A DNA stretch of 64,000 bases from Eudorina sp. 2006-703-Eu-15 (GCA_003117195.1 BDSI01000002.1:1947328-2011327), one strand, 5' to 3'; numbered from the stretch's first letter, positions 45,601 through 57,899 are shown. The notes: generated by a model not told the origin, from the letters alone. Numbers and translations: made by a program.

Positions 45601-48600
45601 AGATAGGTGCCAACAGCGAAGCCCAAGCCAGTCAAGGGAATTGGGTACGGAGGACGGCAGTGGGGAATTGGAACGTGGGAATGGGTCGGGTGGGATTTGC
45701 GCTAAATAAGGTTCGTCCACACGCGCGGGTTGGGAGAGGAGGGGTGCAGTGGAGCAGGTAGGGTGGGTGAGTCGGGCGGATTTGGAACGTCCGAGAACGG
45801 CGGGTGGATGTGGAAGGACCGTGAACGGCCGCGGTGTGGACGAACGAGCAGGGCACGTCGGACGATGGGGCATAGTGGGTCAAGGAAGCACCGTTGTGCG
45901 GGATGGTTAGGGTTCCGTTGAGCCTCCACCAGCCACGTGATGTTCGTCCTCTTGCCTCTGCTCCCCTAATGTCAATCAAAGACAGCGAAACCGCGAAAAG
46001 CCGGTGAATGAGTAGTGGCTGTCTGTGTGGCCGACGTCGCCGATGAAGTGAGGCGTATTACTCCATAGGACTTCAACGCGGAAGCCTGTTCTGTCCTCTG
46101 CTCTCCCTCCCCGCCCGGGGGTTGGTCGGGTCCCCAGGCTGCGCCCACAACCCGACCGGAGTGGACCCCACCAAGGAGCAGTGGAGCGCCATCGCTGACC
46201 TGTGCGCTGAGCGCAACCTGCTGCCCTTCTTCGATGTGGCCTATCAGGTGAGCCGCCGGAGGGGCCGGGCCAGGTGGGGTGCGCTTTTGCGGTTTCGCCG
46301 TCTTTGTTATTGACATAAGGCGCCGGGCCAGGTTGGGTGCGCTTCTGCGGTGTCGCCGTCTTTACCGTTGACATGAGGGGCCGGGTCAGGGCACAGCAGG
46401 GCTGCAGGGGAGCAGCAGCAGGGGGGCATTGATCGGGAGCCCCAGCCACAAGTCCGGATCACGAGGCGCTGAGATGCCCACACGCACGCCGAACCACACA
46501 TACCGACGGCGGTCTGTCGCAGGTCAAAGCGTGCATGCGTTTGTGTGAAATTGTTGCCGTGCATGCCCCGTGTTGTGGCGCACCTTACAAGCCGCCACTC
46601 ACGGAAAAGAGCCGCAAGTTGTGCCGCCTGTGCGCACCAGCCACCTTGCATGTACCGTACGTTTTACATCATACTAGTTTGCGTGTGTGTGACGGTGTAC
46701 GGATGTACGGTGGGTCTGCGCGCTCGAATGCAGGGCTTCGCCACCGGCGACCTGGACAAGGACGCCTTCGCCCCGCGTCTCTTCGTGGACAAGGGCCTGG
46801 AGATCATGGTGTCCCAGAGCTACTCGAAGAACCTGGGCATGTACGGCGAGCGTGTGGGCGCCCTGGTCATGGTGCTCAAGGACAAGGAGGTGGGTGCGGG
46901 GACGGGCGGGAGGGGGTGCATGTGTTTGATTTGCGGTGTAGGGTTGTAACCGTTGCGGCCGGTTTCGCTGCCTGGGTTGACATCAGGGGAGGTGCGGCGC
47001 CGGGGGGTTGGTCTGCCGTTGCCTGGCCCCGAAACCCCACGCTAGAGGTCCCGGCGCTCCGTCGCATTTCCCCTAGTTCTTCTGGTGTCCTGGCGGTCGG
47101 GTGGTGTTGATGGGCACGGAAACAACCAACCACCTACCTGAGCTCTGTGAAGAAAATGTTTTCGTTGTATATCCAGAGAACGAAGTCGCGATTCCGGCTT
47201 TTACGCGAAGTCTATGACCGTGCACATGCCAGTCAGGCCGCTGCTCAGCGCGTGTACACGCATTTCCCGCCCAACACTACTCGAATCCCTGACCTCCCTT
47301 GTCGGCCCCTGTCGCCGTCGCCCCCTCCCTCGCGGCCGCTCCAGTCCGCCACCCGGTGCCTGAGCCAGCTGAAGCGCCTGGCCCGCGCCCTGTACTCCAA
47401 CCCGCCCACCCACGGCGCCCGCATCGCCGCGGAGGTCGTCAACGACAAGGAGCTCTTCGAGGTGGGGCCACCACCCGCACCCGTACCCACAACCGCATAC
47501 GCGCCCTCACGGGACCCACCCATCGAAATCGGATGCAAGTCTTGCGTCCAGAGTTGGCACGCGGACAGCGTCGAGACTTGCGCGCACACGGGGGCCGAGG
47601 GCACAGAAGACCCACACCTGTTTCACGAACTCGCGTGGCTCCGTACCCACCCGTTGTGGGTGTGCCCGGCCCGGGCTCGTTCTGGGTTTTGTTTCTCTAC
47701 CCAGAACGATCGACCACCTGAGTGGATCCTGTCCGCCCCACCCGCTCGCTCTGCAGGAGTGGAAGCAGGAGATGCGCGGCATGGCGGGCCGCATCGAGCG
47801 GGTGCGTGGCGAGCTGCAGCGGGCCCTGGAGGCCAAGTACCCGAGCAAGGACTGGTCCTTCATCACCAAGCAGATCGGCATGTTCTCGTTCACGGGCCTT
47901 ACGCCGGCGCAGGTGGGCGGGTAGGGGTGTGTGTGGAGGGGGGGAGGGGGCAGGACCGAGGCCTGACTGAGGGGGTGCGCTAGGGAAGTGGTGGGTTGTA
48001 TATAGGATACCTGATGGGGGGTGTGGACGGGCGGGACGCGTGCGGGCGTGTGCAGCCGCGCGGGGATGAATCAATGAACACATTTTGAATGGATGGATGG
48101 ATGGATGGATGGATGGATGGATGGATGGATGGATGGATGGATGGATGAGCGAATGAGTGGTTGAATGAATGAGTAGTTACAAATGGGAACGTCGGGCTGA
48201 CAGGGGCCCCCAGCTCGTGTGCTGGTGGGGCGGGCCTGTGATGGTGTGAGGCATGGGCCAGGCCCCGAGCCCTCGCCTGAACCGGGGCACGTTTCAGGCA
48301 GGCCTGCAGGCGGCCTCCCCGTTTCTTCATCCTCTGACGGACAAGGACAATGCGCAGTCTCACTGCCGGCTGGGCTCGACCCAGCTGCGAGGGATGCTCC
48401 TCTCGTCCAGCGCCGTACGGTCTGCAGTACGGTACAAGTCACGGGATGACCGTCGAACTTGAGGACCCCTTGCCACGCCCACCTCGGGCCTGACGTTCCT
48501 AGCATACTTTTAGCCCCCTCACTCCGTATGCAAATCCGCTCTTGTCACCGCCTCCCATTCCGCTGTAACTCCCACCTCCTCGGTCCTGGTCCGCGACGTC

Positions 48601-48764
48601 GCGTGTCCTACGTGCCTTGATCACAACCCCCCCAGGTGGACAACATGACCAACAAGCACGCTGTGTACATGACCCGCGACGGGCGCATCTCCCTGGCCGG
48701 TCTCAACTCGGCCAAGGTGGAGTACCTGGCGGACGCCATCGTCGACTCGGTGCGCAACCACTGA
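42601..48764 (+). CDS. Aspartate aminotransferase (class I PLP), probably mitochondrial
   Basis: Predicted 436 residues from nine exons: 42601-42861, 43677-43799, 44446-44612, 45173-45264, 46138-46247, 46734-46889, 47345-47461, 47757-47912, 48636-48764. It interconverts aspartate plus 2-oxoglutarate with oxaloacetate plus glutamate. Landmarks: [11 protein letters not shown] and [11 protein letters not shown] near the start, [26 protein letters not shown] (Asn219), FFDVAYQ (Asp247), QSYSKN with the PLP lysine Lys283, [19 protein letters not shown] and GRISLAGL with the substrate-binding Arg411. Length is normal for the family plus an Arg/Ser-rich, nearly acid-free N-terminal extension of about 40 residues that looks like a mitochondrial presequence. 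A longer N-terminus (32 more residues) is possible through a leader exon at 42420-42485. Introns are large and carry minisatellites. Mitochondrial rather than plastid location is inferred from the presequence alone. Confidence 0.93.
44325..44405. repeat. 16-bp tandem repeat in AAT intron 2
   Basis: About five copies of cctgcccctgcgaccc close to the exon 3 acceptor, pyrimidine-rich on the coding strand. Confidence 0.8.
45400..45597. repeat. 15-bp minisatellite in AAT intron 4
   Basis: About thirteen tandem copies of gccgcaaagcagggc, with variants aaggc, aaacc and gagac for gcgcc. Since 15 is a multiple of 3, all frames stay open and give repetitive artefact proteins on both strands. Confidence 0.95.
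46261..46380. repeat. Tandem ~60-bp duplication in AAT intron 5
   Basis: Two adjacent copies, each ggccgggccagg(t/tt)ggg, then a gcggtttcgccgtcttt-type word, then ttgacat. Related single copies are at 12531-12558 (kinase intron 12) and, inverted, 45971-46000. Confidence 0.7.
48070..48180. repeat. (GGAT)n / (GAAT)n microsatellite in AAT intron 8
   Basis: At least fourteen ggat units followed by degenerate gaatgaat units. Confidence 0.95.
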
Positions 48765-51100
48765 GCGCCGCGCTGCCGTGAAGGCGCGCAGCTACTGACA
48801 CACGCTGCCGCGAAGGCGCGTTGCCGAGAAGGCGCGTTGCCGCGAAGGCGCGCAGCCGCGAAGGCGCGTAGCCGCGAAGGCGCGTTGCCGAGAAGGCGCG
48901 TAGCCGAGAAGGCGCGCAGCTACTGGCACACGCAGCCGCTGCGAATTAGAAGTGGGCACGCTCACAAAAGTGAAAGGACGCGTGTGGAGACTGCCGCGCT
49001 CGCGGCAGTCAGTGCAGCGGCCTGCTAGCTGTTGCGCAGGCGCAGTCGATCGACAGCGGCTGGGATGCGGGCACGGCGCCTGGGTGCAGCCGGCTGGGAT
49101 GCAATCGGCTGGAGGTCGCCGGCGGAAGCCCGGTGATGGGATATGCAGTCACGCAGACACGGGCCCGCAGACGAACGAGCCTGCAGGGCAGACTTGTGGC
49201 CGTGTGTGTACGTCTTCATGGCAGTGCTCTCATCGGAACCATTACACAGGCAGCACCGCTGCGACGTCAGCGCTTGGCGCCTCTTGCGGCGGGACCATAT
49301 GGCCCCCCCCCCGTGCTGCTCTGGCCGTCAATGGAGAATGAGACCGGCGGCGGTTGGGGACTGCCGGTACAGGCATCCAATGTGTGGTGACTGGGATTTG
49401 TTGGGGTCAGGGAGGCTGCTTGGCATTTGGCACGACTTATGGTGCAGGCGCAAGACTTATTATGTCCGGGGGTAGACTTCGGTAGTGTGGGGCAGGCACC
49501 GCCTGCGACCCACGGGTCGTCCGGATGCCCTCGCGATTACCCCCCGGCGTATGTGGGTGCTGTGCGAGTCCACCCGTCCATGCTTGTGATGCGAGCACTT
49601 GTGCAGGTTACGAAATGCCGGGTACGTGTGCCCACTGGTTGTGGGTTTCCGTTGCGGGGCCAAACAAGTGCGGCTCCCATCGGCATTACGGCAGGCCGCG
49701 TGCCGGCCTTGGTGAGCGGCGTTGGTGCCGGCCTTGGTGAGCGGCTTGCCGGACGCCGCTGGGATGGGAGATCGGGCAACGGTGATCGCGCCGGTGTGTT
49801 TCGCCATTGGAACGATATACGGGAAGGTAAACGAGGCCCGGCTCTTTCCTTGGGCCTCGGGGAGGTGACATCCAGGTGCTATCGCGATGCTGGAAAGTAC
49901 ACGCAGGCACCGTAGACCCGTGCGGCCGTACTAACGCAAGGAGTGTATTTAGCATCTATTGGATGCTGGCCATCGATCGCGTACTTGCGTGCAATGGTTG
50001 GCAAGCACACTTCCAGTTTTGTACTGATCGGATTTGCCAGGAGGATGCAGGGGGGGCCAGCCGTGCGCGTAATTTCTTGAGGTGGACATAGTGGCCATCT
50101 CAGTTGGGAGAAGTCGGCAGGGATCCCATGCTACGGTTTCGGGCCATGTGGAACATTTGATTGCCTTGCGCAGCCATTCGCCCGTCCGTGACTAAACACC
50201 CACGCCGGGCGGGGGGATCTCCAGTTCTCAACACGACAGGACACAACCGGATACGTGTGTGCGTCGCTGCTGAAGCTACGCCATTGTACTGTGCAAACTG
50301 ATGATATCGTTGGGCAGTGACTTTTGAGGGCGCTTACATGCGCTCTCGGAGGTGAAGCCCTGAAGTGTCCCAAAAATGTTGCTAGGCGACGAGGAAGGAC
50401 CCAAGGGTCGAGATTTTCATGTTGTACACGCTTCCGCCAACTGGCCTCACACCAACCTTGTGTGACTGCTCGTGCGCTTACAGTGGGGCATTATAACCCG
50501 TTCTTTATTGTCTACACCGTCTGGTCCGGCGTCCGGGTACCGCGTTACAAAGGTGGCATTTGCAAAACAACACAACAACAGCAATAATGCAAACACAGCG
50601 ACAAGAACAAAACTTTGAAATTTATATATTATTCTATGCACACTCTCAGCTGCGCAACCTTAGCTCGTGTCAAAATGTATGAATGGCTTCCTGTGCGCAA
50701 CATGCTCCATTCAGAATCAATATAGATGAATGATTGCACAAGTATGCTCGTAGATGGCTAGCCAAGAGGGGGGGACGGTCTTCCGGTTCCCGAGTCAAGC
50801 CACAAAGAAGAAACCGAAATAATGAAATTCATTCGCGGCAATGAATTTAAGTTCATAAGTTACATCATTCGTGTGTGTAAACTAATGACCTGTTGCACCT
50901 TTTTTCGGACAGGATCGGGTACGAGATCACAGACCGAGTCGGTTGAACAACCTCAGACCCTTCGTATTCCTTTAGTTCTGACATTGTTTTTGTTTCATTA
51001 TTTACGATTCCGCAAACCCGAAAACCTTTGTTCGCGCAGAGCTGCAGCTGTTCTGTCGCTGCACCCGGCACCTGGTCGCGTTCGGAAAGGACGGGCATGA
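48765..51100. other. AAT 3' UTR and intergenic region before the coiled-coil gene
   Basis: Begins with a 15-bp repeat array (about 48774-48925) in the presumed 3' UTR. The rest has no supported coding region. From about 50200 to 51050 the DNA is AT-rich, consistent with the promoter and 5' UTR of the next gene. No clear TGTAA was seen close to the AAT stop. Confidence 0.45.
48774..48925. repeat. 15-bp minisatellite in the AAT 3' UTR region
   Basis: About ten units of gccgcgaaggcgcgt or gccgagaaggcgcgc, framed by two copies of agctactg-gcacacgc-like sequence. It starts ten bases after the stop codon. Confidence 0.85.
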
Positions 51101-54100
51101 ATGAAGCGTCTATTTTCTTCCAAGAAGAGGTCGAAGTCCTCCACACCGGCTGGCCCGTCGCCGCGGGAGGAACCTGGCTCCTCTACGGCTGTGCCGGAGC
51201 CGACCGTGGTGGACGCCGGCTTTCCTGCGGCAAACCCAAATGAGCCACAAGCTTCCGTAAGTATCTAACATTGTTTGACAAATATCGTGTCTCGCTGCGA
51301 AGGCCTTGCGGCTCGCTAGCGCCAGCGCTGACCGGACTGTTGGAGAAGTCCATGGCACTGCGACCGAGCGGGCTTGACGTTGTCCGATTCCTTTGTTGCT
51401 GCTTTTCCAATAATACCAACAGGAGTCTCCACAAAGCGCACCTCTTACTAAAATCCAGCCCACGTCACATAAGGCAAGCCGGTCGTCTTCCATGGGCCGC
51501 GCTGGCAGTGGCAATGCGGACTCGGCTGTATTCACAGAGCAGCTGGCTAAGCTCCGTGCTCGGCTCCAAAGCGTCGTCCAAGGCGTCCGCGAAGTCGCGC
51601 AGGTTAGTGTTTCGCAGCGGTTTGGAGCGGGTCCGTTGGTCGTTGCATCCCCATGCTGTTCGTGAAGCCTCACGCTTTGGCGGGATGCGTTACTCCAAAT
51701 CCAGCTGTCGCACAAGCCCTCTATCAACCGTTTGCGTGGAGGCGCCATGCTTCCATGCTCATTAGCATATGTACAATACCCATGCCCCCGCTTGCGCTGC
51801 TCTAACCTCAAGCTCCAAAACGTCCCTGTGCGCGAGACAAGACTCGCGCGACCCACATCACAAGGCGTGTTTTGATACTTGCGGTCTTACGCGCATCGAT
51901 TGTAAAATGCTAACCTTTCGAAGAACCACCCGGCATCCAATCTGTCCTACTAGCGATCCCGGACGCTCGCCGTTGATGAGTGGATAATTACTACCTTTCC
52001 TTCATTTTAGTCGTGGGGTCACCCATGGTGGTAATAATCTGACCCTGCGCCTTCCGTTCACCCGCTCAGAGTTTGGACGAGCCGCAATCCCTCATCGTCA
52101 ACGTCCGAGACCAGCTGCAAACCCGCCAAGATGCTGCTGCACGGCGGAGTATATCCTCGGCGGCGCCCGGCGCCGCCCCGTCGTCCTCAGAAACAGGCGC
52201 CACGGCCGCGGGTCCTGCGACCGCGCCCGCAGCCGCGCCGTCGTCGCGCACCAGCGCCGGCAGCAGAAACGGCGGCGGTGGCTCCTTTCGCCGCAGCGGC
52301 GATGCGGCTCCCACGACCGCCGCAGCATATGCCGCGGCAGCCGACGGCGTCGCGGCCTCCCTTCCTGTAGCTGCTGCCGCTGCTTCTCCTGTGCTCACGG
52401 CGGCGGCGACGACCCCGTTCGCGGCCATCGCCTCCGCCGCGGCGGGGCCGTACGGTGGGACTGGGGCGGCGGACGGCAGCGCGCCCGCGGCCGACAGCAG
52501 CGACGCCGGCAATCCGTCCGTCAGGGATCGGGTGGCGGCTGTGGAGCAACGCACCAAGTCCGGCGGCGGCCTGTCCGACACCTTGCCGCTGCTGCCCGCC
52601 GGGTCAGCCGCTGCTTCCCCCGAGTCGCGCACCTCTTCGGCAGGCCGCGCGGACCCGGACGCGCGGGCCGCGGCGGCGGCGCCGCCGCCCGTGCCCCCGC
52701 TCTCGACGTCGCGCTCCTTTGGCAGCAGCAGCCGCCGGCTCACCGGCGGCCTGGCTGTCGTGTCGGAGGCGGGTCAAGGTGAGGCCGCCGCTGCCGCCGC
52801 CCCGGCGGCGCAGGGCGACGGCGTCCCACCACCGCGTGGCTCGCAGGGCGGCGGTGGCGGCGGCTTCACGGCGCCGTCGGGGCGCTTGGCGGCCGCCGTG
52901 GCATCGTCCGGCGGTACCGGCGGAGCCGCGCCCCTCTCCGAGCAGAGGTCCGGCGGCTCGCGGCCCAACAGCGGCACCTGGCCGAAGGTGGTCATCAACC
53001 CGCCGGTCCTGTCCCCGTCGTCGTACCCGAGCACCGTGGCGGCGGCGGCAGCGGCGGCGTCGCTGGCGACCAGGTCGGTAACCACCCCCACCACCACCGC
53101 TGATGACGGCGGCAGCGGCGGGGCGTCTCGGACGGTGTCAAGCGGCGGTGGGGACACGGCCGCGGCGCTGGCGGCCGCGGACCAGCTGGCGGCGGACGCG
53201 GCGGCGATGCTGGGCAGCGGCGAGGACGGCCTGCTGGCGGCGATGGCCAACCCGGCGGCGGCCGTCGCGTACCTCAAGGAGCACCCGGAGACGCTGCGGG
53301 AGCTGTGGACGCTGCGGGCGAGGGTGCAGGCGCAGGAGAAGGAGATGGCGGAGATGGTGCGTGTGCCGTATTGTGTTGTATTGGGGCCCAGGCCTTGCCT
53401 TCCTGCCCTCCTCACTATGACGGAGGCCACGGGCATGGGGGATCGAGATGCGCGCCGGTTGCGTGATAAGTACAGCTCATTGGTCTTGGCTCATGGGTCT
53501 TGGCCACCTTGATTGATACCCGCCCGCCCCCCTCATCTCTCCTCTCGACCGGGTTTGCTCGGGGCTTGTTTTGGCCCCGGTGGCCGGTGCGCATCCCCTC
53601 GGACAGCGACTGCACCCTTCCCCTCGCTGCTTGTTACCGTGTTTCCTCACGCTAGAGCCATGTCCCCGCACACGGCACCCTGCAGCCGCACGCGCAAGGG
53701 CCCTCCGGGAAAAGAACCGCCCCCGGATACCGTATGGCCTCCCCTCGTTCCCCTGCCCGCCCGCCCGCCCATCCGTCAGGTGACGCAGCTGTCCACCAAG
53801 AACGCGCAGCTGGACCAGGCGCAGTCCTCGCTGCAGGTGAAGGACAAGGAGCTGGGGACCATCACCCAGCGCCTCTCGGGCGTGCTGACCAAGCTGCAGA
53901 GCTTCCAGTCCGCCCATACCCCCGAGCCGCATCACCAGCAGCAGCAGCAGCAGCAAGACGCGCCGAACCAGGGGGCGCTGGCTGGCAGCGTCGCTGCGGC
54001 GGTCGCGGCAGCTGCCGTCGACGGCGGCAGCAGCGCCGCTGGCAGCCAGGGCGCACGCACGCCGGGGGCCGCGAGGTCGGCGGCGCAGGCGGGCGACGAT

Positions 54101-57095
54101 GACCAGGCGGCGGCTGCGGCCGCCGCGTCGTCGTCAACCTCATCTGCGCTGCCCGCCGCGAGCACGCCGCACACGCCGTCGCGCAACGCCCTGGCGGCGT
54201 CGCCGGTTGCCCTCGCGGGCACCGGCGCGTCGTCCATTGCGTCCAAGCAAGCCGCGTTGCAGGACAGATTTGCCGCCGCCGCGGCGGCGGCTCCGCCGCC
54301 GTCCCCGGCGGCGCCCGGCGGCGGCACCCGTGCGCCGCGCAACACCATGATGATGGCGGTGGACCCAGCCAGCACTGCCTCCTTCGCGGTGGCGGCGGCG
54401 GCGGCGGCAGCCGCCTCCGGCGGCGGCGCCTCCTCCCTTCCCACGTCCCCGGCGGCCGTTGCCCCCGTGGTGTCCGCCAGCTCCTCGCCTGATCAGCAGC
54501 TGTCCTTGGCGGCGGGGGGCTCGGACCCCTTCCTGCTGCCGCCGCCGCCACCCGCCATGATGGGCCCCGGCATCACGGGGCCGGTGGCGGAGCAGCCGGA
54601 GGTCGAGGACGCGGAGGCCGAGCAGCGAGATCCGCGGGACGGTCGCGACGCGGCCGCCGCCGCCGCTGCCAACAGCTCCAGCTCCACTCCCCACAGGAGG
54701 GGGCTGGCGTCGTTCCCCGTGCACGCGGAGGACCCGGGCAGTGGGTACAGCAGCGCGGCGCCCAGCGCCACCCACTGGCGGGTGCAGCGGGAGCCGCAGG
54801 CCGGTGCGATGTCGCCGCCGCCGCCACCGCCACCGCCGGGTGGCGCCATCGGCGAGGCCCGGGACGGGGGCGGCGACCTTCGGGCCCAGCTGGGCGACAT
54901 GGTGGGTGGAAGGCGTTGGGGTCGGGGCACGTAACGTGACATCATGGGTGTTTGCGCGCGGCCCCTTTGGTGCACGGGCAAACAAAGGGCCGCGCACCAA
55001 AGGGTCGTGCATCAAAGGGCTGTGCCTGCAGGCGAAGCGATGGATGCGGAGAGGGAGTCGGTTTCAGGCTCGATGGCCGTACGGTTGACGGGGTTGAACT
55101 CGTTGGTGCCTGGTGCTGCCTGTGGGCATTTTTGCTGCGGCCAAAAGTCGAGAACTTGAGGCCAGCGACGGACGACGGCTGCCCGTTGTGGACCCGCAGC
55201 TCGTTAGCGCGCCACTCCTGCCGGCACCCGCACGCCGCTGAGCATGACACGAAGAAAGTGCCAGTACCTGGCTGCATCGCCTCGTTGAGCTGCGTCTGGT
55301 TCTGGGGCAAAGCGCACGATGCGGTACTTCAGCACCGGGCCAAAAACATGTTCCTCATGCGTTTGTCTTGCGCTCCCCGCTGCCGGCTGCCGCTTGTGAC
55401 TTTGCGTTGCAGCAAGCGAAGGTGAACGGCGAGCTGAACTCCGCTCGGGGTGCATTGGACCAAAAGGAGGCGGAGCTGCTGCAGGTTAAAGAGCAGCTGG
55501 TGAGAGCCAAGCAGCAGCTGCAGGGCCAGCAGCCGCCGCCTTCGGATCCGTTGGAGCAGCAGCTGCGACGGGAGAAAGAGCAGCTGGAGAGCCGAGTCCA
55601 GGAACTGAAGGGCGAGATTTCGGGGCTGGCGGCGAAGCGGGCTGGCTTGGAGCAGCAGATGACCGAAGTGCTCCAGAAACTTGATGATGAGAAGCACAAG
55701 GTGGAGGAGGACATCAAGGAGCTGGAAGGACAGAAGAAGCGACATGATGAGCAGCTGGCCAAGGCTGTCCAAGAGGGCGAGGCAACAAAGAAGCTCCTTG
55801 ATGAGAAGCGGGCGCAGCTGCAGGAGGAAATCGATGGTCAGGAGGCGGCGAGGCAGCAGCTTGAGGGGCAGGTGGCGCAGCTGAAGCACGACCGCGCGGA
55901 GCGGGAGGCGGAGGAAAAGCGGCGGGACGAGAAGCTGGCGCAGCTGCAAGCGGAGATCGATCGCAAAGAGGCAACGCGGCAACAGCTTGAGGGGCAGGTG
56001 GCGCAGCTGCAAGCGGAGATCGATCGCAAAGAGGCAACGCGGCAACAGCTTGAGGGGCAGGTGGCGCAGCTGCAGCACGACCGCGCGGAGCGGGAGGCGG
56101 AGGAAAAGCGGCGGGACGAGAAGCTGGCGCAGCTGCAAGCGGAGATCGATCGCAAAGAGGCAACGCGGCAACAGCTTGAGGGGCAGGTGGCGCAGCTGCA
56201 AGCGGAGATCGATCGCCAAGAGGCAACGCGGCAACAGCTTGAGGGGCAGGTGGCGCAGCTGCAGCACGACCGCGCGGAGCGGGAGGCGGAGGAAAAGCGG
56301 CGGGACGAGAAGCTGGCGCAGCTGCGGGAGAACATCAAAACTCAGGAGGCTGCGAGGCTGCAGCTCCAAGGGCAGGTGGCACAACTGGAGCGGGAGCTCG
56401 GCGACCTGGAACAGCGGCGGTCGGCGTTGATGGCCACGATTCAGGGCTTGGAAGGCAGGGAAGGGGAGCTTCGGGGCGCCATCGAACGCCTGAACATCGA
56501 CACCGAACGTTGCGAGCAGCGGAGGCGGCGGGTGGACGCGGACATCGCGGCCGCTGAGCAGACACTGGAGGCCCTGTCGAAAGAAATTCAGGAACTCAGT
56601 CCGCACCCAGCCCCCCTGCCGCCACCTCGGCAGCCACCCCGCGGTCTCCTGCGGCGGCTACTCGGCCTGGGGTTCCCGCTCGCGTGCGCGGTCCTCCTGC
56701 TCCGCGACGCAGCCGTGCAGCACCGGATCCAGCGGATGCTCCACGGCTGGGCGGGCTCGACTCCGCCTGAGCGCCCGCAGCGCCGGCAGCCGGCAGCGGT
56801 GTCACCCCTCGCGGCAACCCCGGACGTGAATCCGCGGCTTCAGCCGGAGGTATCCGCGCCGACAACACCGCCGCCGCAGCAGCAGCAGCCGGACGAGCGG
56901 TTGACGCTCCGGCGCCGAGTGATCAAGGTGGTGGCCGCAGCTGCGGCTGCAGCCCGCATCCGCGTGGTGGGTGTGGGGCGCAAGGCGGTCGCCGCCCCGG
57001 CAAAGCCGCGGCGGCAAGCTGCCGCCAGTGGTGGACGCAAAGCGCCGGAGAACTTCCCAACGCCTGCACATGCGGAGTGCAAGGCGCAGTGGTAG
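51101..57095 (+). CDS. Large low-complexity and coiled-coil protein, possibly tail-anchored
   Basis: Predicted 1475 residues from five exons: 51101-51256, 51423-51602, 52070-53356, 53780-54901, 55413-57095, all joined in phase 0. Start MKRLFSSKKRSKSS; an in-frame TGA lies directly before this ATG, so it is the first possible start. Exon 2 ends in a short helix (EQLAKLRARL). Exons 3 and 4 are Ala/Gly/Ser/Pro-rich, with short coiled-coil pieces at the end of exon 3 and start of exon 4, and a poly-Gln run. Exon 5 (residues about 916-1300) is a long Glu/Gln/Arg coiled coil with 21-residue repeats. It is followed by a hydrophobic stretch (about 1331-1346, flanked by Arg) and a basic Ala/Pro-rich tail. 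This resembles tethering or scaffold proteins such as golgins in architecture only. I recognise no named family and the function is unknown. Confidence 0.7.
55812..56378 (+). repeat. 63-bp coding repeats (21-residue coiled-coil units), 189-bp higher order
   Basis: Units at 55812, 55875, 55938, 56001, 56064, 56127, 56190, 56253 and 56316. Two unit types, A (AQLQAEIDRKEATRQQLEG) and B (AQLQHDRAEREAEEKRRDE), give the order A'-B'-A-A-B-A-A-B-A''. The block 55938-56126 (AAB) is almost identical to 56127-56315, so it duplicated recently as one 189-bp piece. Each unit is three heptads, which preserves the coiled-coil register. Confidence 0.95.
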
Positions 57096-57355
57096 GTTCA
57101 CGGCGGCCTCGTCGTGTGTACAGACAGGGGCAGGCCGGGCCAAAAAGAGATCATCCTGAAAACCAACAGCCCCGGGCGGAAAGGGATGCGGCTCTGTGTG
57201 CATGTACCGTATGTGTCTCGGTAGGTGAGGCCGCGTGCGTGATATGCGAGGGGCACGGCAGAGCCCTGTGCGTGTGAAGGGGTGTGTGGTGCTGTCAGGT
57301 CAGGTGCGTGAACCCTGCGTGGTGCATGCTTTGGTACCCTACCACTCGGCGAAGC

Positions 57356-57899
57356 TCATGTGCCCGGTGAGGAGCAGCTGCCGGCGCGGGCAGCCGCGGA
57401 GGCGATGTCGGCCCGCAGTCCAGCTGAGGCGTCTCGTTCGGCCACTGGGGCCCCCTGCACAGTGGGGCCGGGCAGCCCGCGCGATGGCTTCTCCCCCCTC
57501 CTCTGACCCGCGGTCGGTCTTGATGCGCTTGGCGCGCGCGACGTTTGACAGCTTCGTACCACCCGCAGCGCCACAGCGGCAAGTCGCAGGTTGCGCGAGT
57601 CGGTAGCTCCGTGCCACCGAGAACCGGCATCGGTGCAGGGATCCACCCACCCATGCATCCACCCATCCATCCATCCACCCATGCATCCATCCATGCTGTC
57701 GACGCTCATGCGGATCAGCCTTCGTGCCTTCTCCCTGGCATCCAATGTGTCATCCAATTGCCACCCCGCCTCGGAGCCTGCACTAGGTGCCGCGCTGTGT
57801 ACTGAACCAATCACCACCGTCCTGGTGTCCTGGGTGTGCCAGGTGCAAGATCATTCGGCCACCGCCGGCCCCGGAGGAGACCGTCTGCCACTGAGTGAA
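57356..57899 (-). CDS. Possible C-terminal exons of an unidentified minus-strand gene
   Basis: Candidate exons 57899-57818 and 57777-57356 (stop TGA), joined in phase across a very short 40-base GT-AG intron. The first piece reads FTQWQTVSSGAGGGRMILHL. The second reads SEAGWQLDDTLDAREKARRL, then a Met/Asp/Gly/Trp stretch encoded by the (GGAT)n tract, then an Arg/Ala-rich tail. Composition is gene-like at the start, but no family is recognised. The intron is unusually short and the frame is open through it, so this could be one exon or no gene. Confidence 0.25.
57642..57702. repeat. (CCAT)n microsatellite
   Basis: Run of ccatccatccac units with variation, inside the weak minus-strand gene candidate. 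Confidence 0.9.

Noticed and set aside
45077..45873. Repetitive Ala/Pro/Phe/Cys or Arg/Lys/Gly open frames
   Set aside because: Translation products of the 15-bp minisatellite in an aminotransferase intron.
54140..55015. 291-codon Arg/Gly-rich minus-strand frame
   Set aside because: Antisense shadow of the low-complexity exon 4 of the coiled-coil gene.
55329..56606. 425-codon Leu/Arg-rich open frame, minus strand
   Set aside because: Exact antisense of the 63-bp-periodic coiled-coil repeats. The period is a multiple of three, so all frames remain open.
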